DNA of 41,407 nucleotides from an uncultured Lachnospiraceae bacterium (GCA_902781455.1 CACZJF010000021.1:1-41407); one strand, 5' to 3'; numbered from the stretch's first letter, positions 24,240-32,344 are shown. Notes: a model not told the origin generated them from the sequence alone. Program-made: numbers and translations.

Positions 24240-25403
24240 TTACCTGAGATGGCTCATGATCTGCAGCATTCTCTCCTGCGCATTGACCTTCGTGATGACT
24301 GTATAGCCGGAGTCGTACCAGTTCAGGTTTTCCGCTTCAGATTCCGCATTCCCGGCATCACCAGCTTCTGTTGAAGCACCATCACCGGCATCTGCCGATG
24401 TACCATCGCCGGCGTCTGCCGAAGCACCATCACCGGCGTCTGCCGAAGCTGAAATCTCGACGCTCTTTTCTTCCATAAGATACTGTGACAGCATCTCCAC
24501 TGCATGGAATCCCATCTCATAAGGATTCTGCGCTACCGTCACCATGTTCGCATACTGTTCATCATTCATGATCCGGTCGCAGATCGAACCGTTCCCGTCA
24601 AATCCAAGAAATACCGTGTTTTCAAAAGCAGGGTTCGAACTGGCTTCTTCAAGTGCATTGACAGCGAGTACATCATTGTAGCAGGCGACAATCGCAACCC
24701 CGTCCGGGTTGTCCTTCATGATCTGCTTTATCGCCTCCCGGGCTCCGTCAGCACTCTTATCCGTCGGATAAACTGCATCCAGCCAGATGCCGCCGTTTTC
24801 TTCGACTCCTTTCCGGAATCCGTTCATGCGGACCACCTGATTCGCATCTTCCTCGGAGCCGCCGATCATGACGCACCCTGGCTTCTCCCAGCCGGCCTGC
24901 AGCGCCATCTCAACAGCTTTCTTTGCCCCTGCCGCGGCAGCGACTTCATTGTCCATACCGGTTCCGCCGATCACACAGTCTGCATCGATCGGGGCATTCA
25001 TGGCAATGACAGGAACCGTCACATCGCGCAGGACATCTTCTATACTTTCTCTGTTGATCGCGGAGATGACATATGCGTCATAAGTTCCGGAATCCAGATC
25101 TTCCTGAAGGAGCATGGCCTGTTCGTCTGACGCAATGGAACTGGTCGCCTCCTGCACGTCGACGATGACAGAAGGATCCACGGTATCATAAGCGAGACAG
25201 CCTTGCTTGACATATCCCCAGTACTCAGAAGAAAATGAATGCGTGAGGACAGCGATCCTGCTGACCTGGTCAGGTTCGGCTTCCTGCGCAGCGAAACTGT
25301 GGACAGGCAGCACCATAAGCCCAGCCTGCAGCAGAAGGCATGTCCCTGTCAAAGCCTTCAGAACGCTTCCTATACACTTCCACCGATGCTCCGGCTTCCT
25401 CAT
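24240..25403 (-). CDS. Secreted sugar-type substrate-binding protein (Peripla_BP_4-like), no transporter adjacent
   Basis: A 387-residue protein with a signal peptide (about 1-39, ending SFAA) but no lipobox Cys, so it is not an obvious lipoprotein. The two-lobed fold of ribose-type binding proteins is recognisable: IAVLTHSFSSEYWGYVKQGC, YDAYVISAINRESIEDVL, VPVIAMNAPIDAD, GCVMIGGSEEDANQVVR, GVAIVACYNDVLAVNALEEA and VFLGFDGNGSICDRI. At about 315-355 a low-complexity SADAGDGA repeat is inserted before the last strand. No permease or ATPase gene is nearby. Its ATG overlaps the stop of the GGDEF gene by 4 bases (ATGA). This suggests it is a periplasm-side ligand sensor for that cyclase, as CHASE/Cache systems with solute-binding partners are, but this is inference. 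Confidence 0.88.
   Translation of the reverse strand: MRKPEHRWKCIGSVLKALTGTCLLLQAGLMVLPVHSFAAQEAEPDQVSRIAVLTHSFSSEYWGYVKQGCLAYDTVDPSVIVDVQEATSSIASDEQAMLLQEDLDSGTYDAYVISAINRESIEDVLRDVTVPVIAMNAPIDADCVIGGTGMDNEVAAAAGAKKAVEMALQAGWEKPGCVMIGGSEEDANQVVRMNGFRKGVEENGGIWLDAVYPTDKSADGAREAIKQIMKDNPDGVAIVACYNDVLAVNALEEASSNPAFENTVFLGFDGNGSICDRIMNDEQYANMVTVAQNPYEMGFHAVEMLSQYLMEEKSVEISASADAGDGASADAGDGTSADAGDGASTEAGDAGNAESEAENLNWYDSGYTVITKVNAQERMLQIMSHLR
24373..24444 (-). repeat. 24-bp coding tandem repeat, three units
   Basis: Three 24-base units (24373, 24397, 24421) encode the octapeptide repeat SADAGDGA within the sugar-binding protein. Confidence 0.9.
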
Positions 25404-26728
25404 GCCTGCCCTCCGAAAATCTGGTCTCTGCCATTCTCCTTCGCATGGTACAGATTGTCGTCCGCCATACGGATCAGTGTACGGAGATCCTCGACGCTGC
25501 TGCAGTCAGCCGATGCCAGGCCGCCGCTCACTGACACAGGGATCTCATGTCCCTGGAAAGATATCTTCCGGAATTCCTTCAGCCTTGCAGCCTTCGCGCG
25601 TGCTTCTTCATCCGGAATATCGACCATCAGCATCAGGAATTCATCCCCGCCATAACGGAAACACGAATCCTTCCCAAACACAGACACAAAGAAAGCAGCT
25701 CCCTGCCTGAGTGCCTCGTCTCCCGCGTCATGTCCTTCCTTGTCATTGATATCCTTAAAGTGATCGAAATCAATAAAGAGCATGGACACATGCTTCAGTG
25801 CGCCTTCGAGGTCTTCAAAAACTTTACGGAGCATATGCCGGTTGTTGATGCCTGTCAGCTCATCGGAATAAGAGATCTGACTGAGCGTACGCATATTTTT
25901 CCTGATCCGGAGGTTCATCAGGACCATCATGGCTACGAACACACAGATCAGGATAATCATGATCTCAGCCACCAGCTCATTGCCCGTGATCCAGCCACCT
26001 TCCCACATGCCCTCCAGCAGCATGGTTCCGTTCGGCACGGAGAAACAGTACCGGACAGGGTTTTTCAATTTTCCTTCCGTATCATCATACAGAATTTGAT
26101 TTCCTGTCTTGGAATCCATACGGGAAAGACGGACACTCGACTGCGCGCTCATTCCGCCCAGATGGAATTCTGAAACCAGATCCGAGACCCGGACCGTTAC
26201 GATGGAGTATCCCCAGAAAGAAGCCTTGCCGACCCGGTCCTTGGAATAAACCGGATGACAGAAGTACAGCCTGTAATCTCCGTCCTCCAGAAGCTGTGGA
26301 GAAGACACCGTATCAAGACCGGTATACCTGGAGCGGACCGCGCTGTCGGCAAAGCTGCTGTCACGCTCCACATCGAGCCCGATCAGATCAGAAAAGGAAT
26401 ACGGGTAGACGTACTGGATGATGCCGTCAGGCGCCACCATCATGCTCTCCACTTCTTCACTTCCGTAGTCCTTGAGAATCTCCTCGGAACGATTCAGGTA
26501 ATCCTTCACCTCTCCGCCATCTGCCAGAATCAGGCTGTCCCATACAACCGCAAGGAATCCGACAGACTTGAACTTCCCGGAAATCTGATAATCCGCAACC
26601 GTCTTCAGCTCAACCTGAACCATCGATCTTCTGGAACGCTGAACAGAGACGTTGATCAGCGTGATAATCGCTGCAACGCCTGCAATGATCAGTATCAGTT
26701 TAAACCAGATCGAACGGAACAGTTTCAT
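25400..26728 (-). CDS. Membrane diguanylate cyclase with extracellular CHASE-like sensor and GGDEF domain
   Basis: Makes c-di-GMP from two GTP. It has 442 residues: a membrane segment (8-28), an extracellular sensor of about 220 residues with the CHASE-like pattern YVYPYSFSDLIGLDVERD at 106-123, a second membrane segment (253-273), then GGDEF. The active-site GGDEF is intact at 360-364 in FRYGGDEFLML, and the metal Asp is in FIDFDHFKDIND. The product-inhibition RxxD site is not conserved; the aligned residues are FGKD. The enzyme is therefore probably active and free of feedback inhibition. It ends inside the start of the sugar-binding protein gene (4-base overlap). Confidence 0.93.
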   Translation of the reverse strand: MKLFRSIWFKLILIIAGVAAIITLINVSVQRSRRSMVQVELKTVADYQISGKFKSVGFLAVVWDSLILADGGEVKDYLNRSEEILKDYGSEEVESMMVAPDGIIQYVYPYSFSDLIGLDVERDSSFADSAVRSRYTGLDTVSSPQLLEDGDYRLYFCHPVYSKDRVGKASFWGYSIVTVRVSDLVSEFHLGGMSAQSSVRLSRMDSKTGNQILYDDTEGKLKNPVRYCFSVPNGTMLLEGMWEGGWITGNELVAEIMIILICVFVAMMVLMNLRIRKNMRTLSQISYSDELTGINNRHMLRKVFEDLEGALKHVSMLFIDFDHFKDINDKEGHDAGDEALRQGAAFFVSVFGKDSCFRYGGDEFLMLMVDIPDEEARAKAARLKEFRKISFQGHEIPVSVSGGLASADCSSVEDLRTLIRMADDNLYHAKENGRDQIFGGQA

Positions 26729-26883
26729 AAGCCGCGGCCGGAGCCTCCATCCTGATAAAGCCTGTGTATGCCAGAAACTCTAGAGTATTATCATATCATA
26801 GATTCAAAACGATGTCTGCAAAGGATCTAAGATCAGGCAGCTTTCCCTGCCTTCATATCGATCATTTTGCATACATCTCCAAC

Positions 26884-26932
26884 AAAAAACCGCATAGCTG
26901 AAAGGAATCTTATCATTCCATCAACTACGCGG
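26884..26932 (-). terminator. Terminator of the tRNA operon
   Basis: A long stem with CCGC-type ends (26890-26932), slightly mismatched. On the minus strand it is followed by six T (26884-26889). It lies 9 bases after tRNA-Gly. Confidence 0.85.
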
Positions 26933-26941
26933 ATTGTCTCA

Positions 26942-27012
26942 AGCAGATGACGGGAATCGAACCCGCCTCCCCAGCTTGGGAAGCTGGTGTTCTACCGATG
27001 AACTACATCTGC
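26942..27012 (-). tRNA. tRNA-Gly (anticodon CCC)
   Basis: Minus-strand cloverleaf of 71 bases with acceptor GCAGATG/CATCTGC. The anticodon stem CCAGC/GCTGG frames the loop TTCCCAA, and a GGTTCGATTCC T arm is present. The anticodon CCC reads GGG. CCA is not encoded. It is the second gene of a two-tRNA unit. Confidence 0.96.
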
Positions 27013-27018
27013 ATAAAG

Positions 27019-27091
<73 letters not shown>

Positions 27092-27119
27092 ACGCTGTCT
27101 GTTTCGTGACAACGGAATC

Positions 27120-27148
27120 ATTATAATGTCTGACAGGATCTTTGGCAA
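27120..27148 (-). promoter_or_regulatory. Promoter of the tRNA operon
   Basis: TTGCCA (27143-27148) and a perfect TATAAT (27120-27125) with a 17-base spacer on the minus strand. It starts about 9 bases after the HD-GYP stop. Confidence 0.8.
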
Positions 27149-27156
27149 GCACTTTT

Positions 27157-28794
27157 TTACAGTGTGTCCTGTGCGTCCCCAACGATATCCTGTATTTCAA
27201 ACGAAAGCCTGTATCCCGGATTCTGTCCCAGTGCTTCCCAGGCGCGGCGGATCCGGACCAGAGCGATCTCCGCGTTCACACTGCTGGTATCGGTCAGGAT
27301 CACCATATACTGGGAAAGTCCCAGCTGGCACTCCACGTCCGTCTGGCGGACAGACTGCTTCACGACCGTCGCAAGATTTTGCATCCACTGATCATGAAGC
27401 TGCGGATCTGTCAGGTCCTTCGCAGAGGATTCGGCTGCCTCCATCGTGATCAGGACAAGCTGCACCTCGCAGGTGTTCCTGCGGGCGTATCTTCTGAGGA
27501 AATGATAGATCTCCTCGAATCCGAAGCTGTTGGTCTGAAGGGCTCCGTTTCTCTCATCTTCTCTTCCCAGAAGCGAGCGAAGCTGGACGATGCCCAGCAG
27601 ATCATCTGTGTCTGTTCCGTGCATCGCAAAGTTCTCATCCATATCTATCATCTCCAACATAATATCTACAAACTGCGGATCAAACTGTGTTCCTTTGCCG
27701 TTCACCAGCTCCCGCCGCGCGCTCTCCTGCGAATAAGCATTGCGGTAGCTACGTTCGCTTGTCATGGCATCATAAGCGTCCGCTACGGCAATAATCCTGG
27801 CTTCCTCAGGAATCTTGTCTCCCGCCAGCGCGTCCGGATATCCGGAGCCGTCATAACGCTCATGATGGCTTCTGGCGCCGATCTCGATCCCCGGCATATG
27901 TGTGATATCAGAGAGAATCTCTGCACCGACGCTCGGATGGGTCTGAACGATACGCATCTCTTCCGGATCCAGTTCCCCGGGCTTTTTCAGAATCCTGTCA
28001 GGAATACCGATCTTTCCGATGTCATGCAGTATGCTCATGTAATACAGCCGGTGCAGGTACTCCTCACTCTTTCCTGCCCTGGCCGCAATCTCACGCGCGT
28101 ACATCGCCACTCGGTTCGAATGGCCATTGGTATAGTGATCCTTGGCCTCTATCGTATTGACGAGCGTGGTGACCATCTGCATGTTCATGTTCATGGCCTT
28201 CTCGCGCTCCCGCTCCTGCGCTTCGGCATCCTTGATGTCCAGGAAACGGTCAACCATGCGGACCGCGATCAGTCCGCCCGCGACCAGAATGATATAGGCA
28301 AGAACCGCGTCAGGAAGGAACTGTGTGTCATTGTCCCCGCCCTTCATGGTCAGATACCAGCGCACGAGAAGCAATATGGTCTCGCACAGAAGGCTCAGCA
28401 GCAAGGCTGCCGTACACAGTTCCCTGTCTCCGTAAACCGTACTCAGAAAGACGGGAATCAGGAACAGCGCCATCAGGATCGGATAGGAATAGTGAAATGT
28501 GCCGATGACAGCAGACATGAGTACCAGGGTCATGACCGGGACGTAATTCATCGCCCGTTCGTCCCTCTCCCGCTCATAATGCTTCTGAAACAGGACAGCG
28601 CCCAGATACAGCACCAGGTTGATCCCGCCGGGAAGAACCAGGTGCCACATCAGATATTCGGAAACCGGCTGGCTGTAGTTCTCCAGACCAAACCGTATGA
28701 AGAAGAAAACCACCTCTCCGATCAGGGCAGTCAGAAAGAAGATGAAGCATAGCCTCATACTGATCTTTCGTAAAGACTGTATCTGCGTCCTCAT
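27157..28794 (-). CDS. Membrane HD-GYP c-di-GMP phosphodiesterase with a degenerate C-terminal GGDEF domain
   Basis: Hydrolyses c-di-GMP. It has 545 residues: about six membrane helices (13-185), a short linker helix, then a full HD-GYP domain. Its metal and catalytic motifs are intact: NGHSNRVAMYAREIA, HDIGKIGIPD (His257, Asp258), THPSVGAEIL, HHERYDGSGYP (310-320) and VADAYDAMTSER. After about residue 425 a GGDEF-like domain follows, in which the active loop is GLSQY (492-496), so it cannot be a cyclase. An RxxD (RQTD, 483-486) sits exactly where the allosteric c-di-GMP site lies in GGDEF proteins. It may bind c-di-GMP to tune the phosphodiesterase; this is inference. It is divergent from the C39 gene with overlapping -35 elements. 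Confidence 0.92.
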   Translation of the reverse strand: MRTQIQSLRKISMRLCFIFFLTALIGEVVFFFIRFGLENYSQPVSEYLMWHLVLPGGINLVLYLGAVLFQKHYERERDERAMNYVPVMTLVLMSAVIGTFHYSYPILMALFLIPVFLSTVYGDRELCTAALLLSLLCETILLLVRWYLTMKGGDNDTQFLPDAVLAYIILVAGGLIAVRMVDRFLDIKDAEAQEREREKAMNMNMQMVTTLVNTIEAKDHYTNGHSNRVAMYAREIAARAGKSEEYLHRLYYMSILHDIGKIGIPDRILKKPGELDPEEMRIVQTHPSVGAEILSDITHMPGIEIGARSHHERYDGSGYPDALAGDKIPEEARIIAVADAYDAMTSERSYRNAYSQESARRELVNGKGTQFDPQFVDIMLEMIDMDENFAMHGTDTDDLLGIVQLRSLLGREDERNGALQTNSFGFEEIYHFLRRYARRNTCEVQLVLITMEAAESSAKDLTDPQLHDQWMQNLATVVKQSVRQTDVECQLGLSQYMVILTDTSSVNAEIALVRIRRAWEALGQNPGYRLSFEIQDIVGDAQDTL

Positions 28795-28842
28795 ACCTGT
28801 CTGGCACCTTTCTTCCGGTGTTCGTATGTAACCATCGAAAAC

Positions 28843-28871
28843 ATTTTAGCATCACAAGGACTTCCAAACAA
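28843..28871 (-). promoter_or_regulatory. Promoter of the HD-GYP gene
   Basis: TTGTTT (28866-28871) and TAAAAT (28843-28848) with an extended TGC before it, spacer 17, minus strand. The -35 element overlaps the -35 element of the divergent C39 promoter by two bases. Confidence 0.5.
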
Positions 28872-28890
28872 GTAACAGACGTGCTATATT
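28862..28890 (+). promoter_or_regulatory. Promoter of the C39-like peptidase gene
   Basis: TTCCAA (28862-28867) and TATATT (28885-28890) with extended TG at 28882-28883, spacer 17. The predicted start is near 28897. Confidence 0.55.
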
Positions 28891-28900
28891 TAAAAAGCGT

Positions 28901-28961
28901 TCCGGTTCACCGGCAGATCTGCAGGTGTTCTCGGCTGTTAGGGGCGGCTGAGTTAACCGGA
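28901..28961 (+). promoter_or_regulatory. Structured 5' leader of the C39-like gene, candidate regulatory RNA
   Basis: Starting about four bases after the predicted transcription start, TCCGGTT (28901-28907) pairs perfectly with AACCGGA (28955-28961). Inside, CACC.GCAG (28908-28916) pairs with CTGC.GGTG (28919-28926) with one mismatch. The rest of the loop holds two CGGCTG copies around TTAGGGG. The GGGAGG binding site follows 8 bases later (28969-28974). It does not match the c-di-GMP-I, c-di-GMP-II, TPP, THF or fluoride riboswitch consensus as I know them. Confidence 0.4.
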
Positions 28962-28982
28962 GACAATCGGGAGGTATAAAGA

Positions 28983-29765
28983 ATGATGAGGGGACAAGTG
29001 TCTAAGTTCCTGGGAGCTGTCGCACTCTCAGGCGCCCTGCTGACGACAAGCGCAGGGTCAGTATGCGCCTATGATGCCGAGAAGACTGCTCAGGTCGGAA
29101 TGGTCCGCGGGGATCTTGCCACGTGGACACAGCGGGGCGAAAGCTTCGAAGAGAACCGTGAGCTTTCCATCAACGGCTCCTCGCCGCTGTCGAGGATGGG
29201 CTGCAGCTATTATGCGACTTTTTTCATGCTCTGCAAGATGGGTCTCAAGAGCCAGCTGACCGACACCGCATGGGAATTCGCCCTTGACTGCGCGAAGAAA
29301 GGGGTAGCCTGCGAAGGAACCGGCTACTTCGATCCCCGCTCGATCAGTGTCATGACCGACGGACGTGTGGAGTATGTCGAAGAAGGCAACTACGAGAACT
29401 ATTATGACGGGCAGGCTGCCGTCGGAGAATGCACCAGCACCCAGGACGTGATCGACCTGCTGAAGTACTACACAAACAAAAAGGGGTACTTCTGCGTCGT
29501 ATGCTGCCTGGGCATGGTCACGAATTATCAGGGAATCGAGTACAACTCCGCCGGTCATTATATCTTTGTCGACCAGGTGCTGGACGATGATCTTGTCATC
29601 GGCGATCCCGCATTTCCGGGCACAAGATGGTCCGAAAACTGGGGTGCCCACGGGGCCCAGATCGTCAAGATCTACTGCTATCGTCTGCGGGATAAAAAAG
29701 GCCTGCAGGTAGATCCCGGCAGGCTTCAGTCCATGTATATCGTCCGCAGTTTCGAAGAATACTGA
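28983..29765 (+). CDS. Secreted C39-like (papain-fold) cysteine peptidase, putative
   Basis: A 260-residue exported protein with a signal peptide at 1-29 (ending VCA). The layout resembles peptidase C39_2: the putative catalytic Cys74 in RMGCSYYATFFMLCKMG, His192 in SAGHYIFVDQVLDDD and Asp208 in LVIGDPAF. The middle contains several extra Cys, some possibly in disulfides. It is the only gene of the right-hand block on the plus strand. It is divergent from the HD-GYP gene with shared promoter DNA, which hints at co-regulation with c-di-GMP turnover. The start is the first of two ATGs, 8 bases after GGGAGG. The substrate is unknown; nearby surface proteins are candidates. Family membership is likely, activity unproven. 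Confidence 0.75.
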   Translation: MMRGQVSKFLGAVALSGALLTTSAGSVCAYDAEKTAQVGMVRGDLATWTQRGESFEENRELSINGSSPLSRMGCSYYATFFMLCKMGLKSQLTDTAWEFALDCAKKGVACEGTGYFDPRSISVMTDGRVEYVEEGNYENYYDGQAAVGECTSTQDVIDLLKYYTNKKGYFCVVCCLGMVTNYQGIEYNSAGHYIFVDQVLDDDLVIGDPAFPGTRWSENWGAHGAQIVKIYCYRLRDKKGLQVDPGRLQSMYIVRSFEEY

Positions 29766-29854
29766 TTCTCCTTCTATATTCTGCAGCTTCGAGGAGTACG
29801 GATTCTCCTTTTAGATTCCGCAGCTTAGAGGAATACGGATCCTCCTTTTTTCAC
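29744..29854 (+). repeat. 37-bp tandem repeat derived from the 3' end of the C39-like gene
   Basis: Three head-to-tail 37-base units (29744, 29781, 29818). The first contains the last codons and stop of the gene (SFEEY-stop), and the other two are diverged copies in the 3' untranslated region. Confidence 0.85.
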
Positions 29855-29857
29855 AAG

Positions 29858-29893
29858 ATGAGCCGGCACTGATCTGCCGGCTCATTCTCTTTC
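29858..29893 (+). terminator. Terminator of the C39-like gene
   Basis: Perfect 11-base arms ATGAGCCGGCA/TGCCGGCTCAT (29858-29868, 29875-29885) followed by TCTCTTTC. The same hairpin lies 22 bases after the stop of the convergent glucosaminidase gene, but without a T tract on that strand. Confidence 0.75.
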
Positions 29894-29907
29894 TGATGGA
29901 ATCTCTC

Positions 29908-30729
29908 TTACTTATCGAACCTGGTCAGATTATTACTCTGTACAACCGACACCAACGCACTGTAATAGTTCGATGCCGCAGCATATCCGGAGTGCCCTAC
30001 AATATAGCAGGCTGTCGACCAGTCACGGACACCGAAGATACTCGGAATATACGTGTGCATGAAATCAACGTAATCCTCCAGACTTTCTTCCCAGCTGCTG
30101 TAGCTGCCGTAGCTGTTGCCATGATAGATCCCGAACAGATTGTTGCGATAGACATTCGCGCCGAAGCCCGTCTCGACACAAGCCTGCGCGACCACCAGCG
30201 AAGCCAGAATATTGTTCCGCACCTGGTTGAGACGCGCCATCTCACCAACCGTATTGATGAATCCGTTCTTCTTCCCCGCGTACTTGCACTTAACGAAATT
30301 GCCGTCCTCGTCAAAGATACACTTGATCCCGTTGATCTTGACCGTACAGTCGATCGCCATGGAACAAACGACACGCTTCTTTCCCGTTTCACGGAAATAG
30401 TACTCTTTCTTACCGCGCTTAAACCAGCCGCGGACCAGCCTTCCCTTCCTGGAACCCTTCTTGTAAGCAAAGTACCTGCGTCCCTTAAATGTAATCCATC
30501 CGGTCTGTCTCTTTCCGTCCTTCAGGAAATACCAGTTCCCATTCTTTTTGACGAATCCGGTTTTCTTTTTATTCGTCTTTGCCTTCTTTTTCTTCTTCGT
30601 CTTTTTCTTGGATTTTGCCCAGGCAACAGTAGAATTCATCTGAAGAACAGGAGCTGCGGCCACCTGAAAGGCCAGCATCACAATCAGACAGATCAGAATA
30701 CGCCTGAATGTTCTTTTCCCATCTATCAC
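29908..30729 (-). CDS. Secreted cell-wall glucosaminidase with wall-binding repeats
   Basis: A likely endo-beta-N-acetylglucosaminidase (GH73-like autolysin) with 273 residues. It has a signal peptide (about 1-38), then a Lys-rich stretch (KSKKKTKKKKKAK). Aromatic CW-binding repeats follow at about 58-112 (GNWYFLKDGKRQTGWI, RGWFKRGKKEYYF). The hydrolase domain at about 160-273 has the catalytic Glu186 in VVAQACVETGFGA, then NNLFGIYHGNSYGSYSSW. It starts at GTG, supported by GGGAGAG a few bases upstream. The basic stretch would favour binding to teichoic acid or wall. A promoter 95 bases upstream serves it alone. Confidence 0.88.
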   Translation of the reverse strand: MIDGKRTFRRILICLIVMLAFQVAAAPVLQMNSTVAWAKSKKKTKKKKKAKTNKKKTGFVKKNGNWYFLKDGKRQTGWITFKGRRYFAYKKGSRKGRLVRGWFKRGKKEYYFRETGKKRVVCSMAIDCTVKINGIKCIFDEDGNFVKCKYAGKKNGFINTVGEMARLNQVRNNILASLVVAQACVETGFGANVYRNNLFGIYHGNSYGSYSSWEESLEDYVDFMHTYIPSIFGVRDWSTACYIVGHSGYAAASNYYSALVSVVQSNNLTRFDK

Positions 30730-30823
30730 TCTGACTCTCCCTTCAGCACATGTCGATGTGTCAATACCATTTGTCAGGTTCCATTCGATTTCATTTCAAA
30801 TCGATAAAGATGAATGTAATGTC

Positions 30824-30852
30824 ATTCTAATGGTAAAATCCTGTTTGGTCAA
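30824..30852 (-). promoter_or_regulatory. Promoter of the glucosaminidase gene
   Basis: TTGACC (30847-30852) and TAGAAT (30824-30829), spacer 17, minus strand. The leader of about 88 bases has a CGATTT/AAATCG hairpin (30786-30803) and a CACAT/ATGTG hairpin. Confidence 0.65.
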
Positions 30853-30889
30853 GTAATTATGTAAGATATTTGTAATATTTTCGCAATAA

Positions 30890-32344
30890 CTAAGCTTCTT
30901 CGTCCATTTCAATTGGCTTGATTCCGTATTCCTCCTCCAGCTTTTCGTTCAGTTCCTCCTCCAGATCTTCCGTTGCAGCCTTGATCTTTGCGCCATCCGC
31001 AAGGTCACGCAGAAATTGCGGCCAGGCCTGGTCCAGCCCGGAATACAGCTCCATCGTCGGCTCATAAGTCCCATAATATTCATTGAATGTCTCGTAAAGC
31101 TGCATCGTCTGGTCATCGCCGTACAGGCCATCCAGATCCCGGCCGTTCAGCCTTCTCCGTGCCGGGAAGCAGCCGGACAGAAGGACCGCGTCCCTGTACG
31201 CGTCCTCGTCTGTCATCAGATACCGGACAAATGACATGGCTGCGTCTTTCTGCTTCTGATCCTTCGCCGCGTTCACGCCCAGCGCGCCGACTGTCCCGGT
31301 CAGAAACGGCGTGTTCTTGGCGTTCGGGTACATCATCGGAAAGATATGCTGCACCTGGCCGCCGTTTTGTTCCATCGCAGCCTTCTGCTTTGCCGGGTTC
31401 CAGTTGAAGGTCAGAAATACTTCCCCGTTCAGGAACGCTTCATTCTCATCGTCCCCGTTCATCTCCGGATCATATTCGATCCCCTTGCCGGAAAGCTTCC
31501 GCAATGTGGTGAAGACATCACAAATCTTCCCTGATCCGATCTGGAAAGAGGAACGATACTCGTCCACCAGACCCGTATTGAAGAAGTTCGATACGAAGCA
31601 CATGAACGCTCTCTGCCCGATTTCATCTTTGCAGTAAACCTTCCCGACGATGCCATCAGAAGCAACAGCTTCATCGTTCCCATCTTCTGACGCACCCATG
31701 GCAGTATCATCAGATGCGTCATCGGACGTATCATCAGCATCCCCTTCCGACTCCGCATTCTGCACCAGAACATCATGTACGCGCAGCACTGCATCGATAA
31801 ATCCGTTGTCCTTCCAGGAATGCACCTCTTCATTCAGATACTGCAGCGCCCCGGCTTCCTGGAACACATCATAGTTGATCGCCATCGAGAACACATCCCG
31901 AAAGAGTGGAACCGCATACCATACTTCTTCCCGGTTCTTTGCGGTGTCACGCATCTCCGAGCGGAATTCACTCTGCGTCTTCTCATCCCACAGCGCTGAC
32001 AGATCCTCCATCCGACCGGCATTGCCCCAGTTCGTGACGATGTCCTCCGGCGCTGCAAGCACAACGTCCGGTCCATCCTCCGCATCCAGCACAGTCTCAA
32101 TCTCTCCGGCGCCCTCTCTTTCGTCCAGAATCCGCACTTCAACTTCGATCTGCGGGTAATCCTCTTCAAACGCACGCACGAGAGACTGCACCTTCTCTTC
32201 GTCGTCATACGCTCCCGTCGGACAGATCCACCATGAAATTGAGGTCTTCTCTGCACCTTCCCCATAAACAGCGGCCCCGGTTCCCATCATGCACGAGACC
32301 GCGGCCGCCATAGCAATCCATCTGCGAATACTCTTTACACGCAT
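30890..32344 (-). CDS. Extracellular solute-binding protein (family 1-like), no transporter adjacent
   Basis: A 484-residue exported protein with a signal peptide at about 1-28 and no lipobox Cys. It has the type-1 fold of maltose/glycerol-3-phosphate binding proteins: SISWWICPTGAYDDEEKVQ, VQSLVRAFEEDYPQIEVEV, DGPDVVLAAPEDIV, YAVPLFRDVFSMAINYDVF, FLNGEVFLTFNWNPAKQ and FLTGTVGALGVNAAKDQKQ. An acidic, Ser/Asp-rich insertion (about 200-235, DDTSDDASDDTAMGASED) interrupts the fold. No permease or ATPase is beside it. GGAGGA lies 11 bases before the ATG. It could serve a distant transporter or act as a sensor; neither is shown. Confidence 0.86.
   Translation of the reverse strand: MRVKSIRRWIAMAAAVSCMMGTGAAVYGEGAEKTSISWWICPTGAYDDEEKVQSLVRAFEEDYPQIEVEVRILDEREGAGEIETVLDAEDGPDVVLAAPEDIVTNWGNAGRMEDLSALWDEKTQSEFRSEMRDTAKNREEVWYAVPLFRDVFSMAINYDVFQEAGALQYLNEEVHSWKDNGFIDAVLRVHDVLVQNAESEGDADDTSDDASDDTAMGASEDGNDEAVASDGIVGKVYCKDEIGQRAFMCFVSNFFNTGLVDEYRSSFQIGSGKICDVFTTLRKLSGKGIEYDPEMNGDDENEAFLNGEVFLTFNWNPAKQKAAMEQNGGQVQHIFPMMYPNAKNTPFLTGTVGALGVNAAKDQKQKDAAMSFVRYLMTDEDAYRDAVLLSGCFPARRRLNGRDLDGLYGDDQTMQLYETFNEYYGTYEPTMELYSGLDQAWPQFLRDLADGAKIKAATEDLEEELNEKLEEEYGIKPIEMDEEA

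Noticed and set aside
28897-28982. c-di-GMP riboswitch of class I or II before the C39-like gene
   Set aside because: The conserved GEMM cores and the class II pseudoknot sequence are not present; only an unclassified stem arrangement is seen and is reported as such.
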